Source: JANQPX01 sp050633905
GTDB taxonomy: Bacteria > Pseudomonadota > Alphaproteobacteria > Geminicoccales > Geminicoccaceae
Direction: 5' to 3'
Length of the DNA: 64,000 nt
Assembly (NCBI GenBank): GCA_050633905.1
Contig: JBOEHJ010000074.1
Location: forward strand, 1 to 64,000
This document shows, piece by piece, positions 27,515 through 36,477 of this stretch; the first letter of the stretch is position 1; each line of letters begins with the position of its first letter. The notes below the pieces were generated by a model. That model ran no database searches. It was not told where the DNA came from and was given only the letters and a program-made list of their open reading frames with translations. The translations under genes were made by a program, and so were the position numbers.

Positions 27515-29185
27515 ATGACGTTTTTTCGGTTACCCTTTATTGTTAGTATCGCTATTATTCAAACACTTGCGGCCTGTTCCTCGGGCTCTCTCCCTGTACA
27601 GGATCACGCGACGCCCCCCCTAGAGAGCCGCCTCGCAAAAGACGCCCCGCAGATCAGCTCAGTGTTTTCTGTGGAACCAAAGGCATCCGCGCCAGACAAG
27701 CCGGTAACTTTGGTCAGCGACCCTGTCCCGATTGAGAAACGCTTCTTCAGACCCGCGCTTGCCGTCGACGACGAAACATCCAATCGTCTTTCGGATATCC
27801 TCCCGGATGGTGCCGAGATCGGCTACATTGTCGTTGATCTGGAACGCGGCACACCCATCGCGCAACACCGAGCCGATCGCGACCAGATTCCGGCATCATC
27901 GGCCAAGCTCGCAACGGCGGTCGCCGCGTTACAGCTCCTCGGTCCAGACCATCGGTTTCTGACGGAGCTTCAGGCCACCGGTCACATTGAGGATGGCGTT
28001 CTCAAAGGCGATCTCATTCTCAAAGGCGGTGGCGATCCAGTCCTCGATATTCCGGATCTTCTTTCCCTGATTGACGACCTCGCACGGCTATCCATCCGCA
28101 GGATCGATGGAGATTTCCTAATCGACGACACCTTGCTCCCGAGGTTTACCGAGATCGAAGCGACGCAGCCGACCGAAGCCAGCTATAATCCCGGCGTAAG
28201 CGCGCTATCGGTCGCTTTCAACCGGGTCAATTTGCGTTGGAAGAAGAAGAATAAGAAAGCGCTCGCCGTCGAGACGATGCCCCGCCTTGCTGAAGCATCC
28301 TTTGAAGGGGCTGCACGCGATCGTCTGCCACCTGGTGGTATTCAGCTGAAACAATTCGAAGACGGCAAAGCCACATGGCAGCTTGCGGATCGTGGGGCTC
28401 GCCGCTCAACACGAAGCCTGCCGGTAAAGGATGCGGGTCTGCATGCTGGCCGAGTCTTCGCCGACCTCGCAAGCCTGTATGGCATCGACCTGCCGACACC
28501 CAAACGCGTCACGGAAAGCATTAGTGGCAGCCTGTTGGCCGTTCACGAGAGCCGCCCGCTCCGCGAACTCGTGCGCGATATGCTCTGGTACAGCAACAAT
28601 TTAGTAGCTGAGTTAATCGGCCTCTCAGCCGCAAAAACCTTGCAGCCCGAACTCGCCAGCCTCGACAACTCGGCCGATATCGTCCTCTCCGAGCTAAAAC
28701 GGCAATTTTCCGATGTGTCCTGGGACAATGCGCGTTTGCGGAACCACTCCGGCCTCAGTAGCGAAACACGTCTGACGCCCGAACAGCTTGCTGCAATCCT
28801 GCGTTACGGCTGGCGAGACGGCATGCTCTCCAGCCTGCTTCCCGGCTCTGGTTGGTCCGGCACGCTTGCAAGGCGCTTCAATGGCCCAGACCAGGCCCTT
28901 CGCATCTGGGCGAAGACTGGGTCAATCAATTATGTGACGACCTTAGGTGGCTATTTGCTGTCGCCTTCACATGGCCCGGCGGCCTTCGTCATGATGATCT
29001 CGGATGAAAAAGCCCGAGCGGCCTATGATGCTCAGCCACGCCGCAGCCGTGACAGCGAAAAGCGAGCGCAGGCTTGGAAAGAAAAAGCCGATAAGGCAAT
29101 GAATCTCATCATCAACGATTGGCTGGAGCCAGCGCCCAGGCTCGACACGCGCAGTCTACATGCTCAATCGCACAACGATGGTTAG
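27515..29185 (+). CDS. dacB: D-Ala-D-Ala carboxypeptidase/endopeptidase, PBP4 type, as a lipoprotein
   Basis: A 556-residue peptidase S13 protein that trims or cleaves cross-links in peptidoglycan. All three penicillin-binding motifs are present: SxxK at 128-131 (PASSAKLA), SxN at 360-362 (YSNNLVAELIG), and KTG at 467-469 (WAKTGSINYV). The large insert between the first two motifs is the usual PBP4 domain II/III. The signal sequence ends in a lipobox LAAC, so this homologue is probably lipid-anchored, unlike soluble E. coli DacB. The ATG at 27515 follows GGGGG by four bases; an ATG at 27473 would add 14 residues without a ribosome site. The basic C-terminal extension after KTG is ~90 residues. 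Confidence 0.92.
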   Translation: MTFFRLPFIVSIAIIQTLAACSSGSLPVQDHATPPLESRLAKDAPQISSVFSVEPKASAPDKPVTLVSDPVPIEKRFFRPALAVDDETSNRLSDILPDGAEIGYIVVDLERGTPIAQHRADRDQIPASSAKLATAVAALQLLGPDHRFLTELQATGHIEDGVLKGDLILKGGGDPVLDIPDLLSLIDDLARLSIRRIDGDFLIDDTLLPRFTEIEATQPTEASYNPGVSALSVAFNRVNLRWKKKNKKALAVETMPRLAEASFEGAARDRLPPGGIQLKQFEDGKATWQLADRGARRSTRSLPVKDAGLHAGRVFADLASLYGIDLPTPKRVTESISGSLLAVHESRPLRELVRDMLWYSNNLVAELIGLSAAKTLQPELASLDNSADIVLSELKRQFSDVSWDNARLRNHSGLSSETRLTPEQLAAILRYGWRDGMLSSLLPGSGWSGTLARRFNGPDQALRIWAKTGSINYVTTLGGYLLSPSHGPAAFVMMISDEKARAAYDAQPRRSRDSEKRAQAWKEKADKAMNLIINDWLEPAPRLDTRSLHAQSHNDG

Positions 29186-29239
29186 AAAGCTCGCTAATCA
29201 CAGCGATGGCGCTGTCCCTGATCGATGACAAACAGGCGG

Positions 29240-30086
29240 TCAGAGATTGAAATGTTTGGGGAATGGGTACTCTTGATTCATGAGCTGCTGGTTTTCCGCT
29301 GAAGAATCGAGTGTTTCAGCCAATTCATAGGTCCGTCGTCGAAGCTCGGAAACCATCTCCTTCCTGCCACGATTGTCCGCCAGTTCTTCAAATGGGATCG
29401 GATCGCCGATGGCCACATCCAGCTCGCTGCCGATCTGCCTGGCCGTCTCCCAGAAGAGAAGCGACAGGCGCCATGTATAGCTGACATGACTCGCCAGCTG
29501 AAAAACGCGGGAATTCTGGCCCCCCGAAAAAAGATCGGGGTGATTGTGCTTTCGAAACCATGGGCAGCTTCGCGGCGAAAGGAATCCAGGCAGTATCCAC
29601 AGCAGATCCACGCCAAGGTACAGTGCTCGTGGAAACGGCACCGGCCGGGAAGACCCCAATAGCCCCACCTTCCTGCAACTGGCGTAGCGCTTGTTTTCGC
29701 GAGTTGACATTACTCGCGTGGGCATCGGCACCGCCAGAAAAGTCAATCGGAAGGAGGTGCTTGCGCGACTCCGGTGCTTGGCAGAGCAGCTTGTGGGTCA
29801 GCACCATAACGTCCGGACGCGCATTTCGCGCAAGCCAGATCAGGACAAGACCATCGATGACACCATAGGAGCGATTGGCGACGAACAGCGCCGGGCCTTC
29901 CGCCGGTACCTTGGCAAATTGTTCCGCAGGGTAGCGCACCTCGAGTTCCATAAGCTCGTTGGCCGCATCATAGAAATCGCCGTAATCGCGGGGTGCGTTG
30001 ACGTAGCGATCATAGAGATCGACAAGCCGCTTGCGACCGCCCAGCGTCGCCGTGCACAGCATCGACTTCACCTGTGACAGCGACAT
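29240..30086 (-). pseudogene. Phospholipid/lysophospholipid acyltransferase-like gene with two frameshifts
   Basis: Three overlapping frames together spell one acyltransferase of about 280 residues. The first (30086 to ~29550) reads from MSLSQVKSML through PALFVANRSYGVIDGLVL and GGAIGVFPAGAVSTS to DTAWIPFAAK. The product then continues in the next frame as AHGFESTITPIFFRG, and again shifts at a G6 run near 29520 to QNSRVFQLASHVSYTWRLSLLFWE and a normal C-terminus. Substituting one base at each point restores a family-like chain. The family acylates lysophospholipids or ornithine lipids. With other homopolymer shifts nearby, sequencing error is as likely as true decay. It is divergent from phnG. 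Confidence 0.75.
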
Positions 30087-30171
30087 CACCACGGCGACAA
30101 CTCACTATGACGATTGGGAGAAGACGGCTTAGAATGAACGTTGCTGACCATCTAACGATCCGAGGATGACG

Positions 30172-30618
30172 ATGGACGACATCAATGAACGGAAGGCTTG
30201 GCTTTCAATCCTAGCCCAATCCGAGCGGTCAGCTATCGAAGCGGCGCTCGGCGATCACGCACTTCCAGAAACCGAAACTCTTCGCCCTGCGGAAATCGGT
30301 CTCATCATGGTGCGCGGCCGTGCCGGCGGCAATGGTCAGCGATTCAATCTAGGCGAGATGCCCGTCACCCGCTGCTCTGTCCGCAGTAAAGCCGGCCATG
30401 TCGGCCATGGCTATGTCCAGAGCCGTGACAAGCAGCATGCCGAACTCACCGCCAAACTCGACGCAGCCCTACAAGAGCCCGGACGCCGGGCCGCGTTGAC
30501 GAAGGCGGTCATCGAGCCACTGTCTGCAGCGCTTGCGCGTAAAAAAGAAGAGATCGCATCGAAGGCGGCAGCGACCAAGGTCGATTTTTTCACCATGGCC
30601 CGAGGCAAGAGCGAATGA
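30172..30618 (+). CDS. phnG: C-P lyase complex subunit PhnG
   Basis: A 148-residue subunit of the carbon-phosphorus lyase core (PhnGHIJ), which with PhnI displaces adenine from ATP by methylphosphonate to form the ribose phosphonate triphosphate. Recognisable segments are RKAWLSILAQSE at the start, GLIMVRGRAGG, and VTRCSVRSKAGHVGHGYVQSRDKQHAE in the middle. The ATG at 30172 has GAGG six bases upstream; the ATG two codons earlier overlaps it. First gene of a tightly overlapping operon. Confidence 0.95.
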   Translation: MDDINERKAWLSILAQSERSAIEAALGDHALPETETLRPAEIGLIMVRGRAGGNGQRFNLGEMPVTRCSVRSKAGHVGHGYVQSRDKQHAELTAKLDAALQEPGRRAALTKAVIEPLSAALARKKEEIASKAAATKVDFFTMARGKSE

Positions 30619-31211
30619 TGACCAGCGCCCTAGCCCCAGGCTTCGCCGATCCAACCATGCAGGCACAAACCGTGTTCCGCCGGGTGTTGGATGCCATGGC
30701 ACATCCTGGGAGGGTCACCTCACTCCCGCATGACCTGCCTGCAGCACCAGCGCCGCTGGACGATGCCACCTTCGCCCTCGCACTGACGCTGCTCGATTTC
30801 GAAACACCGACCTGGCTGGATGCGAAGCTCGCCACGCCCGATATTGTCGAAAGCCTGGGCTTTCATTGCGGCTGCCCGATCGTCGAGCAGCCTGAAGCTG
30901 CCGCCTTCAACTTAATCGGCGACGCTGCCAGCCTGCTGCCCTTTTCGGCGTTCTCCCAAGGAACACCCGAATACCCGGACCGCGCCGCGACGCTGATCAT
31001 CCAGACCGATGGCCTCGCGGAGGATGAAGGCTGGACACTCACCGGCCCCGGCATCCAGCACGAGGCGCGACTTCGGGTCCTCGGACTGTCCAAGTTGTTC
31101 ACCGAACAAGTGAAGGCTAACCGCCTCGGTTTTCCGAATGGGGTGGATATGATCTTCACCCATGAACGCCGGCTCGCCGGCCTGCCGCGCACAACGTCAC
31201 TGGAGGTTTAA
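30615..31211 (+). CDS. phnH: C-P lyase complex subunit PhnH
   Basis: A 198-residue PhnH, a scaffold subunit that dimerises in the PhnGHIJ complex. It starts with GFADPTMQAQTVFRRVLDAMAHPG, the family signature, and contains LALTLLDFETPTWL and FPNGVDMIF near the C-terminus. Its ATG overlaps the phnG stop, implying coupled translation. Length matches the family. Confidence 0.95.
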   Translation: MMTSALAPGFADPTMQAQTVFRRVLDAMAHPGRVTSLPHDLPAAPAPLDDATFALALTLLDFETPTWLDAKLATPDIVESLGFHCGCPIVEQPEAAAFNLIGDAASLLPFSAFSQGTPEYPDRAATLIIQTDGLAEDEGWTLTGPGIQHEARLRVLGLSKLFTEQVKANRLGFPNGVDMIFTHERRLAGLPRTTSLEV

Positions 31212-31214
31212 GCC

Positions 31215-32297
31215 ATGTATGTCGCGGTAAAAGGCGGCGCGAAGGCGATCCAGAACGCCCATTGCTGGCTGGCCGAAATCCGCCGGGGCGATACTGGGAT
31301 CGAGGAGCTGACGATCGAGCAGATCCGCGCCCAGCTCACCATCGCCACGGATCGAGTGATGAATGAAGGCTCAATTCATGATCCCGAACTCGCGGCCCTG
31401 GCCATCAAGCAGTCACGCGGCGATCTGGTCGAGGCCGCCTTCCTCCTTCGCGCCTACCGCACCACACTACCGCGATTCGGCTATACCACGCCGATCGACA
31501 CAGCAGTCATGACCGTAAAGCGCCGCATCTCTGCGACTTATAAAGACCTTCCCGGCGGCCAACTCCTTGGCCCAACCTTCGACTACAGCCACCGCCTCCT
31601 CGACTTCAAACTCGCCGCCGAGGGTGGTGAGCCACCACAGGCTTTACAAGAGGAGGCTGCACGGGACGCGATGCCGCGTGTCGTCGACATTCTCAATAAC
31701 GAGGGGCTCATTCAAGAGGAAGTCGACGTACCCGACGATCGGGTCGGCGACATCACGCGCGAGCCACTTCTGTTTCCAGCTGGCCGGGACGTCCGTCTGC
31801 AGAGCCTTGCTCGCGGCGATGAAGGTTTCTTGCTAGCGCTTGGCTATTCAACCCAGCGCGGATTCGGCCGCAATCACCCCTTCGTCGGCGAGATCCGCCT
31901 CGGCCTGGTTGCGGTGAGCTTCGCACCCGAAGAACTCGGCTTCGAGATCGACATCGGCATGATCGAGATCACCGAGTGTCAGATGGTCAATCAGTTTGAA
32001 GGTTCGAAAACTGAACCGGCGCAATTCACCCGCGGCTACGGCCTGGTTTTCGGCCACGCAGAGCGCAAGGCGATGGCCATGGCGCTGGTCGACCGCGCGT
32101 TACGCACCGCCGAATTAGGCGAGGAGCCAACAGCACCCGCCCAGGACCAGGAATTCGTTCTCTATCATGCTGACAACATCCAGGCGACTGGCTTTGTCGA
32201 ACATCTAAAACTCCCCCACTACGTCGACTTCCAAGGCGAACTAGAAAACATCCGGCGGCTGCGAGCCGCTGCGGTTACCTCGGAGGCGGCGGAATGA
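31215..32297 (+). CDS. phnI: C-P lyase complex subunit PhnI
   Basis: A 360-residue subunit that catalyses the nucleophilic attack of phosphonate on ATP within the C-P lyase core, releasing adenine. Diagnostic parts are MYVAVKGGAKAIQNAHCWLAE at the N-terminus, RAYRTTLPRFGYTTPIDT, SRGDLVEAAFLLRAY, and the ALGYSTQRGFGRNHPFVGEIR block. GGAGG lies eight bases before the ATG, right after the phnH stop. Full length. Confidence 0.96.
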   Translation: MYVAVKGGAKAIQNAHCWLAEIRRGDTGIEELTIEQIRAQLTIATDRVMNEGSIHDPELAALAIKQSRGDLVEAAFLLRAYRTTLPRFGYTTPIDTAVMTVKRRISATYKDLPGGQLLGPTFDYSHRLLDFKLAAEGGEPPQALQEEAARDAMPRVVDILNNEGLIQEEVDVPDDRVGDITREPLLFPAGRDVRLQSLARGDEGFLLALGYSTQRGFGRNHPFVGEIRLGLVAVSFAPEELGFEIDIGMIEITECQMVNQFEGSKTEPAQFTRGYGLVFGHAERKAMAMALVDRALRTAELGEEPTAPAQDQEFVLYHADNIQATGFVEHLKLPHYVDFQGELENIRRLRAAAVTSEAAE

Positions 32298-33241
32298 ACT
32301 ACGGCTTGGACGCAACACCTCCGATGGACGTTGGTGAAAACGCGCCGCAGCTTGATGGTTACAACTTCGCGTATCTCGATGAGCAGACCAAGCGGATGAT
32401 CCGACGGGCGATTTTGAAAGCGGTGGCAATTCCTGGCTATCAGGTGCCGTTCGCTTCGCGCGACATGCCTCTTCCTTATGGCTGGGGTACGGGCGGCATT
32501 CAGGTGACGGCAGCCTGCATTGGTCCGGATGATGTGCTGAAGGTGATCGATCAGGGTTCGGATGATACCACCAACGCCATTTCGATCCGCGCATTTTTCC
32601 AGCGTATGACGAATGTTCAGGTGACCGAGCGGACTGTTGACGCAACACTGATCCAGACCCGGCATCGCATTCCCGAAACGCCTTTATCCGAAGGCCAGAT
32701 CTTCGTCTACCAGGTGCCGATCCCGGAGCCGCTGCGCTGGCTTGAGCCGCGCGAAACCGAGAGCCGGAAGATGCATGCACTGGTCGATTACGGCATGATG
32801 CATGTCAAGCTTTATGAGGATATCGCCCGCCTCGGACGGATCAGCACCAGCTACGACTATCCTGTCCTGGTGAATGATCGCTACGTGATGGCGCCATCGC
32901 CCACACCAAAGTTCGACAACCCGAAAATGGACAACTGCCCCGCCTTACAGCTGTTCGGTGCGGGACGGGAAAAACGTATCTATGCCATCCCGCCCTACAC
33001 CAAGGTGGTCAGCCTCGACTTCGAGGATCATCCCTTCGAAGTGCAACGCTGGGATGATGTCTGCGCACTTTGCGGTGCTGGTGATGGCTATCTCGATGAG
33101 GTTGTGATCGACGATCAAGGCGGGCGCATCTTCACCTGCTCGGATACCGATTATTGCCGAGCCAGGCGCGAACAGGGGTTCACCGGTCCTGACCCATTGA
33201 GTGTGCCGGACACGTTCACCAACGATGAGGAAGAGCGCTGA
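32294..33241 (+). CDS. phnJ: C-P lyase PhnJ (radical SAM C-P bond-cleaving subunit)
   Basis: A 315-residue enzyme that cleaves the carbon-phosphorus bond of 5-phosphoribosyl-1-phosphonate using a [4Fe-4S] cluster and S-adenosylmethionine. The C-terminal cysteines follow the family spacing exactly: C257-x2-C260-x21-C282-x5-C288; the last corresponds to the thiyl-radical Cys of E. coli PhnJ. The N-terminal YNFAYLDEQTKRMIRRAILKA is typical. The start overlaps the phnI stop (ATGA). All residues needed for activity that I can check are present. Confidence 0.97.
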   Translation: MNYGLDATPPMDVGENAPQLDGYNFAYLDEQTKRMIRRAILKAVAIPGYQVPFASRDMPLPYGWGTGGIQVTAACIGPDDVLKVIDQGSDDTTNAISIRAFFQRMTNVQVTERTVDATLIQTRHRIPETPLSEGQIFVYQVPIPEPLRWLEPRETESRKMHALVDYGMMHVKLYEDIARLGRISTSYDYPVLVNDRYVMAPSPTPKFDNPKMDNCPALQLFGAGREKRIYAIPPYTKVVSLDFEDHPFEVQRWDDVCALCGAGDGYLDEVVIDDQGGRIFTCSDTDYCRARREQGFTGPDPLSVPDTFTNDEEER

Positions 33242-34026
33242 TGGCCTGGGACGATGACGCACCGCTCCTGACCATCGATGGTCTCTCCAAAACCTTCGGG
33301 GCTACTGTCGCGGTTGACAATATCAGCTTCGACCTTTGGCCGGGTGAGGTGCTTGCGGTAGTCGGCGAAAGCGGCTCCGGTAAAACGACATTATTACGCT
33401 GTCTCGGCGCCGGCCTTCCGGCCGATGCGGGCCGGGTGTATTACCGAAAGCGCGATGGCGAGGAGGTCGAGATCACCACGCTCGACGAGCCTGCAAGCCG
33501 GCTTTTGATGCGCACGGAATGGGGCTTCGTCCATCAAAATCCGCGTGACGGTCTTCGCCTTGGCGTCAGCGCCGGTGCCAATATCGGCGAACGGCTGATG
33601 GCGGTGGGAGCTCGCCATTATGGTAAGATCCGAAACGAAGCGCTTAACTGGATGGCACGCGTCGAGATCGATAAAAGCCGCCTCGATGATCGTCCCGCCA
33701 CCTTCTCCGGTGGCATGCAGCAGCGCCTGCAAATCGCACGTAATCTTGTGACTAGCCCAGCCCTCATGTTTATGGACGAACCCACCGGCGGGCTCGATGT
33801 TTCGGTGCAGGCGCGGCTTCTCGATCTGCTCCGGCAATTGGTCAACGAACTGTCGCTCTCGGTGATTATTGTGACCCATGATCTCGCGGTCGCCCGGCTG
33901 CTTTCCCACCGCATGATGGTGATGCAGCGCGGCCGCACCGTGGAGCTCGGCTTGACCGATCAGATCCTGGATGATCCGCAGCATGCCTACAGTCAGCTGC
34001 TGGTGTCCTCGATCCTCCAGGGGTGA
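33241..34026 (+). CDS. phnK: C-P lyase ATP-binding protein PhnK
   Basis: A 261-residue ABC-type ATPase that docks on the PhnGHIJ core rather than on a transporter. Walker A is GESGSGKTT, the signature is FSGGMQQRLQIARN, Walker B is LMFMDEPTGGLD, and the switch His is in VTHDLAVARLL. The ATG shares one base with the phnJ stop. Length and position are those of PhnK. Confidence 0.95.
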   Translation: MAWDDDAPLLTIDGLSKTFGATVAVDNISFDLWPGEVLAVVGESGSGKTTLLRCLGAGLPADAGRVYYRKRDGEEVEITTLDEPASRLLMRTEWGFVHQNPRDGLRLGVSAGANIGERLMAVGARHYGKIRNEALNWMARVEIDKSRLDDRPATFSGGMQQRLQIARNLVTSPALMFMDEPTGGLDVSVQARLLDLLRQLVNELSLSVIIVTHDLAVARLLSHRMMVMQRGRTVELGLTDQILDDPQHAYSQLLVSSILQG

Positions 34027-34057
34027 TGACGTACAACCTCGACAGGAAAGCTTCGAC

Positions 34058-34753
34058 ATGGCCGCTCTTCGTTTGATCGGTATCGAAAAGAGTTTCACGC
34101 TGCATCTGCAGGATGGCGTCTGCATCCCAGTGTTCGATAATGTCGAACTTGATGTCGATCCCGGCGAATGTGTGGTGCTCACCGGATCATCAGGGGTCGG
34201 CAAGTCGACACTCCTGAAGCTTATCTACGGCAATTATCGCGCCCTTGGTGGCAAGGTGCTAATCGACCATTTCGGATGCTGTATCGATCTCGTCAAAGCA
34301 ACACCGAGGCAAGTATTGAGCGTGCGCAGACAAACCCTCGGCTACGTAAGTCAGTTCCTGCGCTGTGTGCCGCGGGTGGCAGCGCGCGACGTTGTCGCGG
34401 AGCCGCTTTTGGTACTCGGCATATCGCAGCGCGAAGCACGCGCGCGAGCAGAATCACTGCTCGCACGCCTCAACATTCCCGAGCGTCTGTTCGACCTGCC
34501 GCCGGCAACCTTCTCCGGTGGCGAGCAGCAGCGGGTCAATATCGCGCGCGGTTTCGTACATGACTATCCGCTCCTCCTACTCGATGAACCAACCGCCTCA
34601 CTCGATGCGGACAACCGTGCCGTAGTGGTCGACATCATCCACGAAGCCAAGGCACGCGGTGCTGCCCTGGTTGGCATCTTCCATGATCGCGATGTCCGCG
34701 ACCTCGTCGCCGACCGCACCATGACGATCGTCGCTCAGAAAGCTGCAGCATGA
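34058..34753 (+). CDS. phnL: C-P lyase ATP-binding protein PhnL
   Basis: A 231-residue second ABC-type ATPase of the C-P lyase operon. It has Walker A GSSGVGKSTLLK, signature FSGGEQQRVNIARG, Walker B LLLLDEPTASLD and FHDRDVRDLVADR in the switch region. The ATG at 34058 has AGGAA nine bases upstream; an earlier frame start lies inside phnK. The stop overlaps the phnM remnant's ATG (ATGA). PhnL supports formation of the triphosphate intermediate or complex assembly; its precise role is less clear than that of PhnK. Confidence 0.94.
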   Translation: MAALRLIGIEKSFTLHLQDGVCIPVFDNVELDVDPGECVVLTGSSGVGKSTLLKLIYGNYRALGGKVLIDHFGCCIDLVKATPRQVLSVRRQTLGYVSQFLRCVPRVAARDVVAEPLLVLGISQREARARAESLLARLNIPERLFDLPPATFSGGEQQRVNIARGFVHDYPLLLLDEPTASLDADNRAVVVDIIHEAKARGAALVGIFHDRDVRDLVADRTMTIVAQKAAA

Positions 34754-34980
34754 GCGCCCGTAGGCCTCAGGTGGACCCTGCTCCTAAGACCATTTTGAGC
34801 AACGGCTGTCAGGTCCAGGAAGATGAAGTCGTGACCAGTAGTATCAGCCTCGAAGGCGGCAGGATCATCGCGATCGAGACAGAAACGACTGCCCTATCGT
34901 TAGATCGCTCGACTTGGGGTCTATCTGATCAATCCATCAGGAGGCCCGAATGCGTATCATCTATGAGGTCGCTACCTTAG
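34750..34980 (+). pseudogene. phnM: 5' remnant of phnM (truncated)
   Basis: The ATG overlaps the phnL stop exactly as an operon gene would. The first ~45 residues fit PhnM, the RPnTP pyrophosphohydrolase of the amidohydrolase family: TILSNGCQVQEDEVV followed by a GGRIIAIE strand. After about position 34890 the similarity stops and the frame runs out at 34980, with none of the metal-binding histidines. The remaining ~330 residues, and phnN, are absent. A second start with AGGAGG (ATG at 34950) opens a 16-codon frame that also runs out, apparently the head of another broken gene. Confidence 0.7.
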
Positions 34981-35331
34981 CTCGGCGTCGATCGAACTGA
35001 ATTCTCACTATTATGCATCTCCACGAGCCTGTTGAAGATGTTCAGTCCAATCCCAGTACCTGCAATGCCGGTCAAGGTGCTCGCCCGAAAAAAGCGCTGA
35101 ATCAGCTGTGGAAGCTCACTCTCTGGAATACCGACCCCGCTATCGGAAACGGTGAGCGCGACATGGTTCCCTTCAAATCTGCAGCGCATTATGCAGGATT
35201 TCTTTTCAGGTGAATATTTGACTGCATTGGAAAGAAGGTTCGCAAAGATGTGCTCAAGCTGTTTTTCATCGGCGATGCCGACGCCGATATCGCCACGACA
35301 TGCCTTGCGAACGGCCTCCTAGGACGACTTA
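34977..35331 (-). pseudogene. Histidine kinase ATPase-domain fragment
   Basis: On the minus strand, one frame from ~35331 to 34977 reads DEKQLEHIFANLLSNAVKYSP (N box), SDSGVGIPESELPQLIQRFFRAS (G1/F box) and GTGIGLNIFNRLVEMH (G2 box) in the correct order. The HisKA domain and everything upstream are missing, cut by the IS630-type element, and the C-terminus leaves the family after LVEMH. It is therefore a piece of a sensor kinase gene broken at both sides. It faces the truncated phnM. Confidence 0.8.
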
Positions 35332-35333
35332 TA

Positions 35334-35354
35334 CCAACCCGCCTAGCGACTGAC
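35334..35354 (+). repeat. Left terminal inverted repeat of IS630-type element
   Basis: Begins CCAACCCGCCTAGCGACTGA directly after the target TA at 35332-35333. Matches the reverse complement of the right end at 19 of 21 bases. Confidence 0.8.
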
Positions 35355-35419
35355 TCGATTGTGAACTCGCGTTTTTGTTAATTCTCCTATGATCCCCGGA
35401 AAGATTTGGGGGGGAGATT

Positions 35420-36302
35420 ATGGTTCGAATTCGCGATGACTATTCAGCGGCTGAGCTTCGTCGGCTAGCGAAGTCAGCGAGGACACCTTCTGCTTCGCGT
35501 CGGATGCTGGCTTTGGCGCTGGTTCTCGAAGGTTCGAAGCGAGCTGAAGCGGCGAAGGCCGGTGGGATGGATCGACAAACGCTGCGGGACTGGGTTCATC
35601 GCTTTAATGCCGAAGGGCCAGAAGGGCTCTACAGCAAGCCAGGCCCAGGTCCTTCTTGTCGNNNNNNNNNNNNNNNNNNNNNNNNNNNNNNNNNNNNNNN
35701 NNNNNNNNNNNNNNNNNNNNNNGCTGATCAGGCGCCTAGGGTTCCGCAAGATCAGCGCCCGGCCGCAGCATCCCAAAAGCGATCCCGGGATCCAGGCCGA
35801 GTACAAAAAAAATTCCAAGATCTGGTCGAGGACACCGTCGGCGACAGAGCCGCTAAATGCCCGATAGAAATCTGGTTTGCGGACGAAGCCCGGGTCGGTC
35901 AGAAAGGCCAGCTGACCCGCCAATGGGCGCGTCACGGTAGCCGGCCAAGGCAGCCCAAGGATCAGCGCTACAAAGCCGCCTACCTGTTTGCCGCCGCCTG
36001 TCCGGAAACCAACAGATCGGCGGCCTTGGTTCTCCCCCTCGCCAACACCCAAGCCATGAGCCTGCATCTCGCGGAAATCAGCACCCAGGTCACCGAAGGC
36101 GCCCATGCCGTCGTCATCCTCGACCAGGCCGGATGGCACACTGCCAACGATCTCGATCTTCCCGANNCTCAATGCCAGGGTCTACGACACCTACGAAGAC
36201 ATCGTCGACGCCTGTTGTTGGGCCTGGACAAGCCTCCTCAATATCGAAGGGCAGCTCAAAAGCATCACCACAAGATCATGGGCAAAAACGGTCAATCGCT
36301 AG
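35420..36302 (+). CDS. IS630-family transposase (interrupted by N gaps)
   Basis: The N-terminal third has the helix-turn-helix of IS630 transposases (SASRRMLALALVLEG, then DRQTLRDWVHRFNAEGPEGL). After the N run, the DDE catalytic region follows: WFADEARVGQKGQLTRQWA, then VILDQAGWHTANDL, and, in the shifted frame beyond the second gap, YDTYEDIVDACCWAW to the stop at 36302. The shift coincides with the two N, so the gene may be intact in reality. GGGGGAG precedes the ATG. Confidence 0.82.
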
Positions 36303-36311
36303 GCGGTTTGG
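36291..36311 (-). repeat. Right terminal inverted repeat of IS630-type element
   Basis: Ends ...TCGCTAGGCGGTTTGG with target TA at 36312-36313. The repeat includes the TAG stop of the transposase, as is common in this family. Confidence 0.8.
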
Positions 36312-36477
36312 TATTAGCCAAGATTGTCGACGTCAGATGGCGACGATGCGATCGGCGCCGATTGCAAGACCAGTGGGGTGTTTCCAACAAACACCACCGT
36401 CACTATCCTAGAAACTCGGCTGTCTGCCGTAGATCTTAGCGATATCTGCGGCCAACAAATAATGTCGCCACGCACCA

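Larger units (their letters stand above)
35334..36311 (+). mobile_element. IS630-family insertion sequence (contains sequence gaps)
   Basis: The element is bounded by 21-bp terminal inverted repeats at 35334-35354 and 36291-36311, identical at 19 of 21 positions, and is flanked on both sides by TA, the target duplicated by IS630/Tc1-type elements. It carries one transposase gene. A run of N from 35662 to 35722 and two N at 36166-36167 prevent a full reading, so the true length is uncertain but near 1 kb. It sits in a zone of broken genes. Confidence 0.85.

Noticed and set aside
30000..30171. Possible Pho box upstream of phnG
   Set aside because: CTGTGACAGCGACATC-like sequence lies within the acyltransferase gene and does not give two CTGTCAT-like repeats at 11-base spacing.
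36314..36477. Other half of the histidine kinase gene beyond the IS630-type element
   Set aside because: No HisKA or sensor motif could be read on the minus strand; the DLSDIC-like stretch is on the plus strand, the wrong orientation.
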